15,208 bases of DNA from NCBI GenBank assembly GCA_023487615.1, contig JAMDBH010000087.1:1-15208 (forward strand). Direction: 5' to 3'. A program made the position numbers and the translations under genes. Below the pieces are notes generated by a model. It made no database searches. It saw only the letters and a list, made by a program, of their open reading frames with translations, and was not told the DNA's origin. Positions 15,196 to 15,208 of this stretch are shown in pieces (positions within the stretch are counted from its first letter, which is position 1; each line of letters opens with the position of its first letter). Source of the stretch: Gammaproteobacteria bacterium. GTDB taxonomy: Bacteria > Pseudomonadota > Gammaproteobacteria > SURF-13.

Positions 15196-15208
15196 ATGGA
15201 AAATAAAA

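Overview
The window reads as chromosomal DNA of a gammaproteobacterium, GC-rich by eye. The basis is the MltD-type lytic transglycosylase with a LysM domain, a Yej-type peptide importer in the order A-B-E-F, a FabI close to the E. coli protein and a canonical Acs. I cannot fix the genus. A chemolithotrophic or otherwise uncultured lineage is only a guess from the gene mix.

Layout. (1) 2-1096, + strand: the 3' part of mltD, whose start lies off the window. (2) 1097-1166: a repeat-rich convergent gap with a hairpin. (3) 1167-7700, - strand: a tightly overlapping four-gene peptide ABC importer operon. It encodes a lipoprotein substrate-binding protein, two permeases and a double-ATPase protein. 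(4) 7701-7813: a short divergent promoter region. (5) 7814-10585, + strand: fabI and acs, 21 bp apart and probably co-transcribed. (6) 10586-10841: a gap unusually rich in inverted repeats. (7) 10842-11506: a toxin-antitoxin pair of the RelE/HigB-like and HTH antidote type, overlapping by 4 bp. (8) 11570-15082: a 1170-residue multidomain flavin/iron-sulfur oxidoreductase. It looks like an NfnB/GltD-type half fused to an NfnA/PyrK-type half, behind an N-terminal helical region I do not recognise. (9) 15083-15208: a repeat-rich tail.

How the genes work together. The importer is a complete set of parts for taking up short peptides, and MltD next to it releases peptidoglycan fragments; a recycling link is possible but unproven. 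fabI and acs would connect acetate activation to fatty-acid elongation. The large fusion protein is predicted to move electrons between pyridine nucleotides, flavins and Fe-S centres, perhaps with ferredoxin.

The strongest unexplained signal is a set of short palindromic repeats lying inside genes without breaking their frames. A 50-bp element (44 of 50 identical) occurs twice in the double ATPase, same strand and same frame, adding a 17-residue block at two non-equivalent places. One copy lies between the cysteines of the OppD-type Cys4 motif. Other repeat-like sequences are translated in the MltD linker, the ATPase C-terminus and the antitoxin C-terminus. The second standout is the Nfn-like fusion protein.
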